Shown: positions 8,906-20,075 of the stretch, in pieces
Position numbering within the stretch: the first letter of the stretch is position 1
Layout: each line of letters opens with the position of its first letter
Origin: Metabacillus indicus LMG 22858
GTDB taxonomy: Bacteria; Bacillota; Bacilli; Bacillales; Bacillaceae
Length of the DNA: 55,126 bases
Assembly: GCF_000708755.2 (NCBI RefSeq)
Contig: NZ_JGVU02000003.1
Location: forward strand, 1-55,126
Direction: 5' to 3'
Program-made: the position numbers and the translations under genes
Notes under the pieces: generated by a model
Seen by the model: the letters and a program-made list of their open reading frames with translations, nothing else
The model's database searches: none
Told to the model about the DNA's origin: nothing

Positions 8906-8913
8906 TTCGACAA
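8906..8913 (-). promoter_or_regulatory. Additional Spo0A-box-like site
   Basis: TTCGACAA on the + strand is TTGTCGAA on the minus strand, a perfect 0A box about 180 bp upstream of the abrB promoter. It could serve abrB or the metS side; no promoter abuts it. Confidence 0.4.
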
Positions 8914-8946
8914 GAATCAACAAAAATTATTCATCAGGAAACATTT

Positions 8947-8960
8947 GGCATAAATATGCC
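8947..8960. promoter_or_regulatory. 14-bp palindrome in the abrB-metS gap
   Basis: GGCATA-AA-TATGCC is a perfect dyad in otherwise AT-rich sequence. It is compatible with a dimeric regulator, but no family was recognised. Confidence 0.3.
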
Positions 8961-9014
8961 ACTCATACTATTCATGGGGGTCTTTGTTTTTTTGTCCATA
9001 GAAGGTATATTTTC

Positions 9015-9042
9015 TTGATATTAAAGGCTAAGATGGTATCAT
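9015..9042 (+). promoter_or_regulatory. Candidate sigma-A promoter upstream of metS
   Basis: TTGATA (9015-9020), a 16-bp spacer, TATCAT (9037-9042). A second TATAAT at 9049-9054 has no -35. The transcript would run into the terminator at 9082. Confidence 0.5.
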
Positions 9043-9081
9043 AAAGAGTATAATTCGATTGGAAATCTATTGAGGATAATC

Positions 9082-9109
9082 GCTCTCGTCCATTGGGCGG
9101 GGGCTTTTT
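9082..9109 (+). terminator. Terminator or attenuator in the metS leader
   Basis: GCTCTCGTCC (9082-9091) pairs over 10 bp, including three G·U pairs, with GGGCGGGGGC (9095-9104) and is followed by T5. It lies between the only good promoter and metS. No T-box or S-box sequence was seen around it. Confidence 0.65.
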
Positions 9110-9131
9110 CCAGAAATAAGAATATATAGAT

Positions 9132-9163
9132 GCGCATTGCCGGCAACAGACGCCTGCGCTTTT
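9132..9163 (+). terminator. Second hairpin with T-run before metS
   Basis: GCGCA (9132-9136) pairs with TGCGC (9155-9159) and is followed by TTTTCTT. The interior holds the palindrome TTGCCGGCAA. The stem is weak, so this could be a secondary leader structure rather than a true terminator. Confidence 0.35.
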
Positions 9164-9179
9164 CTTATCTCTATCCTAG

Positions 9180-11168
<1,989 letters not shown>

Positions 11169-11175
11169 AAAAGAG

Positions 11176-11228
11176 AAAAAAAGAGGTGTTTCACGTGTAA
11201 CAATCGGGGATAACGCCTCTTTTTTTCT
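11176..11228 (+). terminator. metS terminator
   Basis: An A-run plus GAGGTGTT (11183-11190) pairs with AACGCCTC (11212-11219) plus a T-run, with a 21-base loop. Confidence 0.8.
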
Positions 11229-11259
11229 GTTTCAAATCGTGGCGAAAGGATGTCGAAAG

Positions 11260-12030
11260 ATGTTATTTGATACACATGCACACTTGAACGCCATCCAGTA
11301 TCAGGATGACCTTGAAGAAGTGATTGAAAGGGCGCTCCATGAAGGCGTGACCCATACTGTTGTCGTTGGCTTTGATACAGAAACGATTACAAAAGCGATT
11401 GAACTTGCTGAAGCATACGACTTTATTTATGCAGCAGTCGGCTGGCATCCAGTTGATGCGATTGATATGACGGATGCAGATTTAGAATGGATTAAAGAGC
11501 TTGCGTCTCATCCTAAAGTAGTTGCTATAGGGGAAATGGGCCTTGACTATTATTGGGACAAATCACCAAAGGATGTTCAAAAAGAGGTATTCAGAAAGCA
11601 GATTGCCCTCGCAAAGGAAGTAAATCTGCCGATTATTATCCATAACAGGGATGCAACAGCAGATGTGGTGGAGATTCTTCAGGAAGAAGGGGCGAGCGAA
11701 GTAGGCGGGATCATGCACTGCTTTACAGGAAGCCTTGAAGTGGCAAGACAGTGCATGGAGATGAATTTCTACATTTCATTCGGCGGGCCTGTCACTTTTA
11801 AAAATGCCAAAAAGCCAAAAGAGGTCGCAGCTGAAATTCCAATGGAAAGACTTTTAATTGAAACGGATTGTCCTTATTTGACACCTCATCCGTTCAGAGG
11901 AAAACGAAATGAACCAAGCTATGTAAAGTATGTAGCGGAGCAGATTGCGGAGCTTCGCGGCATGGATTACGCGGATTTTGTAAAACAAACGTCCGACAAT
12001 GCAAAAAGAATTTTCGGCATTTCTCGCTAA
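11260..12030 (+). CDS. tatD: TatD family metal-dependent hydrolase/deoxyribonuclease
   Basis: A 256-residue TIM-barrel amidohydrolase (YabD/DayD in B. subtilis). Metal ligands are visible as FDTHAHL at the N terminus, Glu in GEMGLDYYWD, His in IHNRDA, His in MHCFTG and Asp in IETDCPYLTPHP. The family cuts DNA 3'-5' and has been linked to DNA repair and quality control. The open frame extends upstream to 11092 through the metS terminator. I place the start at ATG 11260, after AAAGGA (11245-11250), which matches the family's MLFDTHAHL. Confidence 0.94.
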   Translation: MLFDTHAHLNAIQYQDDLEEVIERALHEGVTHTVVVGFDTETITKAIELAEAYDFIYAAVGWHPVDAIDMTDADLEWIKELASHPKVVAIGEMGLDYYWDKSPKDVQKEVFRKQIALAKEVNLPIIIHNRDATADVVEILQEEGASEVGGIMHCFTGSLEVARQCMEMNFYISFGGPVTFKNAKKPKEVAAEIPMERLLIETDCPYLTPHPFRGKRNEPSYVKYVAEQIAELRGMDYADFVKQTSDNAKRIFGISR

Positions 12031-12118
12031 GAGATTTTGTCATTTTTTGCGGGAGCCTGTCCAAAAACTCAATAGAAATATGAAGTTCTACCTGTCTTCT
12101 TTTCCTCATAGGATATAT

Positions 12119-12162
12119 TTGTCGACAAGAAATTCTTCACTTTTTGATCTTTTTTTAGCATA
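12119..12162 (-). promoter_or_regulatory. abrB-promoter-like block on the minus strand
   Basis: The minus strand reads AAACACTATTATGCT, matching AAACACTGTTATGCT at the abrB promoter with one change. Downstream lies the perfect palindrome TTGTCGACAA (12119-12128), close to a Spo0A box. The -35 position is only a T-run. A leftward transcript would run antisense toward tatD. Confidence 0.3.
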
Positions 12163-12205
12163 ATAGTGTTTACGATTAGAAAAAAATGAAAAAAGTGGGT
12201 GAGGG

Positions 12206-12234
12206 TTGACAGCAAGATCGTTACTCTATATAAT
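12206..12234 (+). promoter_or_regulatory. Consensus sigma-A promoter of yabE
   Basis: TTGACA (12206-12211), a 17-bp spacer and TATAAT (12229-12234), perfect to consensus. The leader is only about 20 bases. Confidence 0.88.
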
Positions 12235-12263
12235 CCTCGGAGGAGAAGGAGGCGTTTTTCATA

Positions 12264-13478
12264 GTGATAAATCTTATGAAAAAGCTGTTATCCGAAAGAC
12301 TAAGCATGAACAAGATTGTCCTCGCAATTGTCAGTTTAGTCGTTTTAGCTACGGGTACCGCGTTCGCTACATTTGAAGCGACGAAGAACACCGTAACTGT
12401 CACGATGAACGGCAAAAGCGAGAAGCTCAGGACACATGCACGTACAGTAGATGAATTACTCCAAGATTTGAACATAGATAGAAAAAAAGAAGATAATGTA
12501 TCACCGGAAGGCGATGCTGAAATCAAAAACAACCTGAACGTTGTTTATGAGGCTTCGAAACCTGTACACGTAACTGTGGATGATGAGAAAAGGACAATAA
12601 GGACAACAGCCAAAACCGTAGAAGAATTTTTGAAGGAACAGAAAATAAAGATTACCAAGCACGATAAGATGAATGCTTCAAAAGATACAAAGATCTCAGA
12701 TAATCTTAAGCTCAACATTGAGAAAGCCATACAGATTACACTAACAGTTGGAGATAAAAAACAACAAGTATGGTCAACTTCGACTACTGTCGCTGACTTT
12801 TTGAAAGACCAAAAAGTACAGGTAAATGAACTTGATAAGGTTGAACCCCAAATTCATGAAACATTGAGTGCAAATGATGCCGTAATCGTCACACGCGTAG
12901 AAAAAGTCACCGATGTAGTGGAAGAACCAGTTGCGTTTTCAGTTGTAACAAAGAATGACCAAGACATTCCTAAAGGAAAACAGGAAGTTATTAAACCTGG
13001 TTCAGAAGGCAAAGTTGCGAAACATTTTGAAGTTATGCTTGAAAATGGAAAAGAAGTGTCTAGAAAGCTGATCAAAGAAGAGACTGTAAAAGAAAGTCAG
13101 GATCGTGTAGTGGCACTTGGCACAAAAGCTGCGCCTAAACCGGCTGCAAGCAAACCGGAAACAGTGTCAAGGTCTAATGATTCTGTATCCAAGGAGTTTT
13201 ATGTAACATCAACCGCATACACAGCACACTGCAATGGATGTTCAGGTACAACGGCTACAGGCGTGGATTTGAGAGCAAATCCAAACGCCAAGGTTATTGC
13301 TGTTGATCCGAGCGTGATTCCGCTTGGCACAAAAGTGTATGTTGAAGGCTACGGGTATGCCGTTGCCTCTGATACAGGCGGCGCAATTAAAGGGAAAAAG
13401 ATTGATGTATTCTTCTCTGACAAGGGAGCAGCCTATCGCTGGGGAAGAAAGACCGTTAAAATAAGAGTACTGAACTGA
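12264..13478 (+). CDS. yabE: Cell-wall-binding/muralytic protein YabE (DUF348, G5, 3D domains)
   Basis: A 404-residue exported protein. A hydrophobic segment (about 18-35) serves as signal or anchor. Three DUF348 repeats follow, each with a pattern like 'RTHARTVDELLQDLN', then a G5 domain (about 205-285) and a C-terminal 3D domain with STAYT, VIAVDP, IPLGTKVYVEGYG and ASDTGGAIKG. The 3D barrel resembles the resuscitation-promoting/lytic transglycosylase fold, with Asp residues as likely catalysts, so it should remodel peptidoglycan. The GTG at 12264 lies 11 bases from AAGGAGG; an in-frame ATG at 12276 is farther away. Confidence 0.93.
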   Translation: MINLMKKLLSERLSMNKIVLAIVSLVVLATGTAFATFEATKNTVTVTMNGKSEKLRTHARTVDELLQDLNIDRKKEDNVSPEGDAEIKNNLNVVYEASKPVHVTVDDEKRTIRTTAKTVEEFLKEQKIKITKHDKMNASKDTKISDNLKLNIEKAIQITLTVGDKKQQVWSTSTTVADFLKDQKVQVNELDKVEPQIHETLSANDAVIVTRVEKVTDVVEEPVAFSVVTKNDQDIPKGKQEVIKPGSEGKVAKHFEVMLENGKEVSRKLIKEETVKESQDRVVALGTKAAPKPAASKPETVSRSNDSVSKEFYVTSTAYTAHCNGCSGTTATGVDLRANPNAKVIAVDPSVIPLGTKVYVEGYGYAVASDTGGAIKGKKIDVFFSDKGAAYRWGRKTVKIRVLN

Positions 13479-13487
13479 TTATATGAC

Positions 13488-13518
13488 GGCAGGGGGATGT
13501 AAGTCCCTCTGTCTTTTT
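13488..13518 (+). terminator. yabE terminator
   Basis: GGCAGGGGGA (13488-13497) pairs with TCCCTCTGTC (13504-13513) using two G·U pairs, followed by T5. Confidence 0.8.
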
Positions 13519-13629
13519 GTGTTTGAATGGGGTACAATTACGTTTTAACCGGACAGCGAAGCACAAAGCGCTATTTATAAATTAGACGTTTGACTACTCA
13601 TAAAAGTTTCACCTTTTTTGGAGGAAAAT

Positions 13630-15067
<1,438 letters not shown>

Positions 15068-15077
15068 CGGCAAGGTG

Positions 15078-15109
15078 AACCCTGCAGTCCATGAGGCTGC
15101 AGGGTTTTT
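15078..15109 (+). terminator. ksgA terminator
   Basis: AACCCTGCAG (15078-15087) pairs with CTGCAGGGTT (15097-15106), followed by a T-run. Confidence 0.92.
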
Positions 15110-15154
15110 CTATGTGCATGCAGCGGACTGAGGGAAGGAAGCTTCCAAATTATC

Positions 15155-15181
15155 ACACTTTTGCTGAAATGTCATAGGCTA
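15155..15181 (+). promoter_or_regulatory. Sigma-K-type promoter of yabG
   Basis: ACA (15155-15157) is followed, after about 16 bp, by CATAGGCTA (15173-15181), a full match to the sigma-K -10 pattern CATAnnnTA. yabG is a late mother-cell gene in B. subtilis. The predicted leader is about 110 bases. Confidence 0.7.
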
Positions 15182-15298
15182 GAAAAGGAGTTCTAAGCAC
15201 ACTGATGTTTACGGATCGGGCACAGCGAGTCCTCTCTTGGTCTGTGCAGTGTCCTGTATGGGAATGTTTCAGCGAATCGGTCATTTGGAGTGAAGAAC

Positions 15299-16189
15299 AT
15301 GCAAGTTAAAATAGGTGATATTGTAGCCCGCAAATCGTATCAGTGCGATGTCCTGTTCAGGGTCATAGATCTGAAGCAGACAGAAGACGGCAATTGGGCT
15401 GCTATTTTATACGGAGAAGAAGTACGTCTGATCGCTGATGCTCTCTGCGATGATTTAGCGGTGATCGATGACCGCGAGCGCATGGAGAGGAAAGTGCACG
15501 AAAAAGAAAAGCTTGAGCAGTCTCTCTATCTGCTGAAACAGGATTACCGGCTGCTGCAGGAAAAAAGGGAGTACCAGGCAACGGCAAACTACAGCCACAA
15601 TGAGGAGTTTTTTCATCTTCCGGGAAAGGTTCTTCACCTGGACGGAGATCCGACATACTTGCAAAAGTGCCTGTCGCTTTACGAACGGGTGGGCGTTCCT
15701 GTTTTTGGCGTTCACGTGAAAGAAACGGAAATGGAAAATGTTGTGGCAGAGCTGATTGAAGAATACCGGCCGAACATTCTGGTCATAACGGGTCATGATG
15801 CTTATTCAAAGCATAAAGGGCCGATCAATGACCTGAATGCGTACCGCCATTCAAAGCACTTTGTTCAGACCGTCAGAAATGCGCGGAAAGCGGTGCCGCA
15901 TCTAGATCAGCTGGTCATTTTTGCCGGTGCGTGCCAGTCGCATTTTGAGTCGATTATAAGAGCGGGAGCCAATTTTGCCAGTTCCCCGTCAAGAGTGAAT
16001 ATTCATGCGCTTGACCCTGTTTATATTGTAGCCAAAATCAGTTTTACGCCATTTTCAGAACGAATCAACGTCTGGGATGTGCTGCGCAATACCCTGACAA
16101 GGGAAAAGGGGCTTGGCGGCATTGAAACAAAGGGAGTACTCAGAACAGGAATGCCTTATCGCAGGCACGAAGACAACAGTTCTTCGTGA
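15299..16189 (+). CDS. yabG: Sporulation-specific protease YabG
   Basis: A 296-residue protein of the YabG peptidase family. It has an N-terminal SH3-like segment (IGDIVARKSY), a charged helical linker, and a core with LVITGHDAYSK, NAYRHSKHFV and FAGACQSHFES. The His and Cys residues in these motifs are candidate catalytic residues. In B. subtilis YabG trims coat proteins such as SpoIVA and prepares them for cross-linking. ATG 15299 follows GGAGTGA; GTG 15290 is in frame but overlaps that site. Confidence 0.94.
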   Translation: MQVKIGDIVARKSYQCDVLFRVIDLKQTEDGNWAAILYGEEVRLIADALCDDLAVIDDRERMERKVHEKEKLEQSLYLLKQDYRLLQEKREYQATANYSHNEEFFHLPGKVLHLDGDPTYLQKCLSLYERVGVPVFGVHVKETEMENVVAELIEEYRPNILVITGHDAYSKHKGPINDLNAYRHSKHFVQTVRNARKAVPHLDQLVIFAGACQSHFESIIRAGANFASSPSRVNIHALDPVYIVAKISFTPFSERINVWDVLRNTLTREKGLGGIETKGVLRTGMPYRRHEDNSSS

Positions 16190-16219
16190 GACCGCTTCTC
16201 GTGAGACAGCGGTCTTTTC
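16189..16219 (+). terminator. yabG terminator
   Basis: AGACCGCT (16189-16196) pairs with AGCGGTCT (16208-16215), followed by T-rich sequence. The stem starts inside the stop codon. Confidence 0.85.
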
Positions 16220-16328
16220 CCCCTTAAATCTCTTTATGAAAACAATTTTTCCTTTCTTTACATAAAACAAGAGAATTAGGTAAATCCTACATTGTAGAGA
16301 TAGAGGGAATTTTGTAGAAAATATTTTG

Positions 16329-16358
16329 TTGACAGTGATCTTTCATCACTGATATAAT
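16329..16358 (+). promoter_or_regulatory. veg promoter P1
   Basis: TTGACA (16329-16334), an 18-bp spacer and TATAAT (16353-16358). Its spacer is filled by a 19-bp dyad (separate entry). Confidence 0.85.
16333..16351. promoter_or_regulatory. Perfect 19-bp inverted repeat inside veg P1, candidate operator
   Basis: CAGTGAT-CTTTC-ATCACTG: seven-base arms around a five-base centre, starting in the -35 hexamer and ending just before the -10. A bound dimer would block RNA polymerase. No regulator is known to me for this sequence. Confidence 0.55.
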
Positions 16359-16369
16359 TTAAATTTTAT

Positions 16370-16398
16370 TTGACTTAATTTGGGCGGTAGTGTATACT
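16370..16398 (+). promoter_or_regulatory. veg promoter P2
   Basis: TTGACT (16370-16375), a 17-bp spacer and TATACT (16393-16398). It gives a leader of only about 15 bases. Confidence 0.8.
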
Positions 16399-16419
16399 GA
16401 ATGTAGTGAGGTGGTTGCA

Positions 16420-16689
16420 ATGGCAAAAACGTTAGGCGATATCAAAAACTCCCTGGAATCCAATCTTGGCAAGCGGCTTACGCTGAAAGCAAACGGCGGC
16501 CGAAGAAAAACGATTGAACGTTCAGGTGTTCTTACAGAGACGTACCCAGCTGTTTTCGTTGTACAACTAGATCAGGATGAAAATGCATTTGAACGCGTAT
16601 CATACAGTTATGCAGATGTCTTAACTGAAACCGTGCAATTAACTTTTTTTGAAGATACATCAGGTTCAGTAGCAGTTGCTGGGCAGTAG
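16420..16689 (+). CDS. veg: Veg protein
   Basis: An 89-residue protein almost identical to B. subtilis Veg in its core ([40 protein letters not shown]). It has a small SH3-like beta barrel. Veg is abundant in growing cells, has been reported to stimulate biofilm formation by interfering with SinR, and affects spore outgrowth; its molecular mechanism is unclear. ATG 16420 follows GAGGTGG (16408-16414). An upstream start in the same frame at 16390 falls inside promoter P2. Two promoters suggest strong constitutive expression, as in B. subtilis. Confidence 0.96.
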   Translation: MAKTLGDIKNSLESNLGKRLTLKANGGRRKTIERSGVLTETYPAVFVVQLDQDENAFERVSYSYADVLTETVQLTFFEDTSGSVAVAGQ

Positions 16690-16711
16690 ACACTCGTTTG
16701 CTGCTTTTTTT
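16683..16711 (+). terminator. veg terminator
   Basis: GCAGTAGAC (16683-16691) pairs with GTTTGCTGC (16696-16704) using two G·U pairs, followed by T7. The stem includes the veg stop codon. Confidence 0.82.
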
Positions 16712-16741
16712 GTTGCCTTAAAAAGCTTGCAGGCAATTGAA

Positions 16742-16771
16742 GGATATACATACATGAAGCGGCACATACTA
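16742..16771 (+). promoter_or_regulatory. Sigma-G-type promoter of sspF
   Basis: CATACTA (16765-16771) is a good sigma-G -10. GGATATA (16742-16748) lies 16 bp upstream at the -35 position. sspF is a forespore sigma-G gene in B. subtilis. Confidence 0.55.
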
Positions 16772-16871
16772 ATGGTGCTGCTTTTTTATTTTCAGGTAAA
16801 GCAGACTGCCGTCCGGCCGGGCTTCGGTCTTTCCGGCTGCAGCAAAAGCCAGAGGATAGGAGTGTTCTGTG

Positions 16872-17057
16872 ATGGGAAGACGTCGTCAAGGAATTATGTC
16901 CGAAGAGTTTAAATACGAGCTGGCAAAGGATTTAGGGTTTTACGACACGGTCAAACAGGATGGCTGGGGGGCAATCAGATCCCGTGATGCAGGAAATATG
17001 GTAAAGCGGGCAATTGAATTTGCGGAACAGCATATGGCCGGTCAGGTGAAAAAGTAA
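16872..17057 (+). CDS. sspF: Small acid-soluble spore protein SspF
   Basis: A 61-residue alpha/beta-type SASP of the SspF group, with [20 protein letters not shown] and [14 protein letters not shown]. These proteins coat forespore DNA, push it toward an A-like form and protect it from UV and chemicals; they are degraded at germination. ATG 16872 follows GGAG (16859-16862); a GTG immediately before it is in frame. It is monocistronic between a sigma-G-type promoter and a terminator, as in B. subtilis (veg-sspF-ispE order). Confidence 0.95.
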   Translation: MGRRRQGIMSEEFKYELAKDLGFYDTVKQDGWGAIRSRDAGNMVKRAIEFAEQHMAGQVKK

Positions 17058-17067
17058 CGAACTTATA

Positions 17068-17096
17068 AAGCCGGGGCGCATTCCGCTCCGGCTTTT
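17068..17096 (+). terminator. sspF terminator
   Basis: AGCCGGGGCG pairs with CGCTCCGGCT over 10 bp (one G·U), followed by T5. Confidence 0.9.
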
Positions 17097-17223
17097 TCTG
17101 CAAGAAAATCTTTTGAAATACTGAAATATCGCGCCTTATAGCGGTTTTGCCGGAAAAACCCGTTATATTCGCCTTTTTTGTGGTACAATGTGGATAATTT
17201 CAGTTCGTTAAAAGTAGGTGAAA

Positions 17224-18096
17224 ATGTTGCGTATTTTGGAAAAAGCGCCGGCTAAAATCAACCTTTCGCTTGATGTACTCCATAAAAGACCAGATGGATT
17301 TCATGAAGTCAAGATGATCATGACAACGATAGATTTAGCTGACCGCGTTGAACTTGTGGAACTGCCTGAAGATACGATTCAAATTATCTCCCACAACCGC
17401 TTTGTTCCGGATGATCAGCGGAACCTCGCGTATCAGGCCGCCCTGCTTCTGAAAAAGAGGTACGGGGTGAAAAAGGGCGTTTCCATCGCCATAACGAAAG
17501 TCATTCCGGTTGCTGCGGGACTTGCAGGAGGAAGCAGCGATGCAGCTGCCGCTCTCAGGGGGCTGAACCGGCTGTGGAAGCTTGGTTTAAGCCTGGATGA
17601 GCTTGCAGAGCTTGGAGCGGAAATTGGTTCCGACGTATCATTCTGTGTGTATGGAGGAACGGCCCTTGCTACCGGCCGCGGGGAAAAGATTCAGCATATT
17701 GATACTCCTCCGCACTGCTGGGTTGTGCTTGCCAAGCCGACAATCGGCGTATCAACGGCAGATGTATACCGGAACCTGAAACTTGATTCTGTTAAACATC
17801 CTGATGTTGACGGAATGGTAGAGGGAATTAAGGAACAGGATTTTGACAAAATCTGCGGCCTTCTCGGCAATGTGCTGGAAGATGTCACGCTGAATATGTA
17901 CCCTGAGGTTGCGAATATTAAAGATCAGATGAAACGCTTTGGTGCCGATGCCGTTCTGATGAGCGGAAGCGGGCCCACTGTTTTTGGGCTGGTCCGCTAT
18001 GAGTCAAGGCTGCACCGGGTGTATAACGGATTAAGAGGTTTCTGTGATCAGGTTTTTGCTGTAAGGTTGATTGGAGAACGGAATAGCCTTGATTAA
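17224..18096 (+). CDS. ispE: 4-diphosphocytidyl-2-C-methyl-D-erythritol kinase
   Basis: A 290-residue GHMP kinase of the MEP isoprenoid pathway; it phosphorylates CDP-ME at the 2-hydroxyl. Motifs are [10 protein letters not shown] at the N terminus, the glycine-rich ATP loop [15 protein letters not shown], and [10 protein letters not shown] near the C terminus. The start is uncertain within 9 bases. GTG 17218 overlaps the ribosome-binding site, ATG 17224 is chosen, and TTG 17227 would give the exact family start (MRILEKAP) with better spacing from AGGTG. It is followed by purR, whose promoter begins in its last codons. Confidence 0.95.
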   Translation: MLRILEKAPAKINLSLDVLHKRPDGFHEVKMIMTTIDLADRVELVELPEDTIQIISHNRFVPDDQRNLAYQAALLLKKRYGVKKGVSIAITKVIPVAAGLAGGSSDAAAALRGLNRLWKLGLSLDELAELGAEIGSDVSFCVYGGTALATGRGEKIQHIDTPPHCWVVLAKPTIGVSTADVYRNLKLDSVKHPDVDGMVEGIKEQDFDKICGLLGNVLEDVTLNMYPEVANIKDQMKRFGADAVLMSGSGPTVFGLVRYESRLHRVYNGLRGFCDQVFAVRLIGERNSLD

Positions 18097-18139
18097 ATCC
18101 GTATATTAAGTTATATTTACTTTAAAATATTCGGATTTT
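18089..18139 (+). promoter_or_regulatory. purR promoter with two inverted PurBoxes
   Basis: TTGATT (18089-18094), 17 bp and TATATT (18112-18117) form the promoter. TAAATCCGTATATT (18094-18107) and, on the opposite strand, AAAATCCGAATATT (18139-18126) are PurBox-like sites in inverted order, 18 bp apart. This is the arrangement to which B. subtilis PurR binds, so purR should repress itself. Confidence 0.72.
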
Positions 18140-18151
18140 GGAGGTTATTCC

Positions 18152-18985
18152 ATGAAATTTCGTCGCAGTGGACGGCTTGTTGATATGACTTATTACTTGC
18201 TACAACATCCACATGCACTTGTTCCTTTAACTTTTTTCTCTGATCAGTACCAATCTGCCAAATCGTCCATCAGTGAGGATTTGACTATTATAAAGCAAAC
18301 ATTTGAACAAAGAGGCATTGGTTCTCTTTTAACGGTGCCGGGAGCAGCCGGCGGGGTGAAGTTTATCCCGAGAATCGGAGCTTCAGAAGCAAGAGAGATC
18401 ATTGACGAGCTGTGCAGTCTCATGGCTAAACCGGAAAGACTGCTGCCTGGAGGATATTTATACTTAACAGATATTCTTGGCAACCCTTCCATTGTGAACC
18501 AGATTGGAAGACTTTTCGCGTCTGTTTTCGCGGACCGGAAAATTGACCTTGTCATGACGGTCGCTACGAAGGGGATTCCTGTTGCCTATGCTGTGGCTAA
18601 TCAGCTTGATGTGCCCGTTGTCATTGTCAGACGCGACAGCAAGGTTACAGAAGGTCCTACAGTCAGCATTAATTATGTCTCAGGCTCTTCAAAACGGATT
18701 CAAACGATGGTTCTCTCAAAGAGAAGCCTCAAAACAGGGTCAAATGTCCTGATCATTGATGACTTTATGAAAGCCGGCGGGACGATTAACGGAATGGTCA
18801 GCATGCTCGAGGAGTTCAATGCAAACCTTGCAGGCATTGGTGTACTGGTAGAATCAGAGGGCGTTGAAGAGCGTCTTGTTGATGAGTACATATCAGTAGT
18901 CAAACTGACAGACGTTGATGTAAAGGAAAAACAGATAGAAGTTTCGGACGGAAATTATTTCCGGTTTTTAAATAAAACGAACTGA
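18152..18985 (+). CDS. purR: Purine operon repressor PurR
   Basis: A 277-residue repressor with an N-terminal winged helix (about 1-73, starting [19 protein letters not shown]) and a phosphoribosyltransferase-like domain with the PRPP loop [17 protein letters not shown]. The domain binds PRPP but is not an active transferase; high PRPP releases PurR from pur operators. ATG 18152 follows TTGGAGG (18138-18144). ridA follows 16 bp later. prs, which makes the effector PRPP, lies 2.5 kb downstream. Confidence 0.97.
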   Translation: MKFRRSGRLVDMTYYLLQHPHALVPLTFFSDQYQSAKSSISEDLTIIKQTFEQRGIGSLLTVPGAAGGVKFIPRIGASEAREIIDELCSLMAKPERLLPGGYLYLTDILGNPSIVNQIGRLFASVFADRKIDLVMTVATKGIPVAYAVANQLDVPVVIVRRDSKVTEGPTVSINYVSGSSKRIQTMVLSKRSLKTGSNVLIIDDFMKAGGTINGMVSMLEEFNANLAGIGVLVESEGVEERLVDEYISVVKLTDVDVKEKQIEVSDGNYFRFLNKTN

Positions 18986-19001
18986 CAGGGGAGAGGGTAA
19001 G

Positions 19002-19376
19002 ATGAGAACAATCGATACGAAAAAGGCGCCGGCTGCCATTGGTCCATACTGCCAGGGGATCGTCATCAACGGATTATTTTACAGCTCCGGCCAGATTCCG
19101 CTTACTCCAGAAGGAGAAATGGTTACAGGCACTGTTGAAGAGCAGACTCATCAGGTTTTCTCAAACCTGAAGGCTGTACTTGAAGAAGCTGGCGCTTCAC
19201 TTGAAAGTGTCATTAAAGCCACCGTTTTCTTGAAAGATATGAATTCATTCGCCGCTTTCAATGATGTCTATGCCCAGTACTTCAGCGGTCACAAGCCTGC
19301 ACGTTCATGCGTGGAGGTTGCCAGACTTCCGAAAGATGCGCTTGTGGAGATAGAAGTTATTGCTGCTGTAAGCTGA
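19002..19376 (+). CDS. ridA: 2-iminobutanoate/2-iminopropanoate deaminase RidA (YabJ)
   Basis: A 124-residue trimeric YjgF/YER057c/UK114 protein that hydrolyses reactive enamine/imine intermediates made by PLP enzymes. Conserved features are [16 protein letters not shown], the substrate-binding Arg in [12 protein letters not shown] and the terminal VEIEVIA. In B. subtilis it is co-transcribed with purR and is required for proper purine repression. It follows purR by 16 bp with GGGAGAGGG upstream. Confidence 0.95.
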   Translation: MRTIDTKKAPAAIGPYCQGIVINGLFYSSGQIPLTPEGEMVTGTVEEQTHQVFSNLKAVLEEAGASLESVIKATVFLKDMNSFAAFNDVYAQYFSGHKPARSCVEVARLPKDALVEIEVIAAVS

Positions 19377-19496
19377 TTTACGCGCTGCTGATCGGTCTGT
19401 AAACCTTTTGTACCATACAAACCTGCTGAAGAAATATGAAATGGTATACAAGACTCCATAAAATCACCTGATTTTTCAAAATATTTTTCTGTTCTT

Positions 19497-19525
19497 GCAG
19501 GAAATAGAAAGATTCCGTTGAATAA
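19497..19525 (+). promoter_or_regulatory. Sigma-H-type promoter of spoVG
   Basis: GCAGGAAAT (19497-19505), 11 bp, then GTTGAATAA (19517-19525), close to RnAGGAwww and RnnGAATww. The AT-rich stretch upstream (19460-19495) resembles the AbrB-bound region at B. subtilis spoVG. Confidence 0.75.
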
Positions 19526-19567
19526 CTTAACTAAAGTTTTTCATACAGGGAAAAGGTGGTGAACAGA

Positions 19568-19858
19568 ATGGAAGTTACTGACGTAAGATTACGCCGCGTA
19601 AACACCGAAGGCCGCATGAGAGCGATTGCATCCATCACACTTGATCATGAATTTGTTGTTCATGACATCCGCGTTATTGATGGCAACAACGGGCTGTTTG
19701 TTGCAATGCCCAGCAAAAGAACTCCTGATGGTGAGTTCCGTGATATCGCGCATCCGATCAATTCTGGAACTCGAGGGAAAATTCAGGAAGCTGTATTAAC
19801 AGAGTATCATCGTTTAGGTGAACTTGAAGTTGAATTTGAAGAAGCAGGTGCTTCTTGA
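19568..19858 (+). CDS. spoVG: Septation/RNA-binding regulator SpoVG
   Basis: A 96-residue protein nearly identical to B. subtilis SpoVG, with [31 protein letters not shown] and [13 protein letters not shown]. It is needed for timely asymmetric division and spore cortex formation, and homologues bind RNA and DNA. ATG 19568 follows AAAAGGTGGTG (19550-19560); the frame extends 4 codons upstream through that site. It is monocistronic, with a sigma-H promoter and a strong terminator. AbrB, encoded earlier in the window, is its known repressor in B. subtilis. Confidence 0.97.
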   Translation: MEVTDVRLRRVNTEGRMRAIASITLDHEFVVHDIRVIDGNNGLFVAMPSKRTPDGEFRDIAHPINSGTRGKIQEAVLTEYHRLGELEVEFEEAGAS

Positions 19859-19872
19859 TTATATGAAGCTTA

Positions 19873-19910
19873 AAAAAGCCGGTCAGGACAAGATCCTGAC
19901 CGGCTTTTTA
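19873..19910 (+). terminator. spoVG terminator
   Basis: AAAAAGCCGGTCAGGA (19873-19888) pairs with TCCTGACCGGCTTTTT (19894-19909). The stem is long and perfect. Confidence 0.95.
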
Positions 19911-20009
19911 CGTAGTGCAAAGAAGATTTTTTAAAATAGGGAATGCTATAAATAAAGCTTGACAGATCATGACAATTTTATGAAATATTATGTACTTTCT
20001 CATGTTTTC

Positions 20010-20038
20010 TTGAAATAAAGGGTTATTTGAGATATATT
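20010..20038 (+). promoter_or_regulatory. Sigma-A promoter of glmU
   Basis: TTGAAA (20010-20015), a 17-bp spacer and TATATT (20033-20038). Another TTGACA at 19959 has no well-placed -10 (TATTAT is 21 bp away). Confidence 0.65.
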
Positions 20039-20075
20039 TTTCTATGGATAAAAAGGGATACTGGAGGCCTCGATA

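Noticed and set aside
19408-19451. Imperfect inverted repeat TTGTACCAT...ATGGTATACAA after ridA as a terminator
   Set aside because: The arms differ by two bases, the loop is long and there is no T-run.
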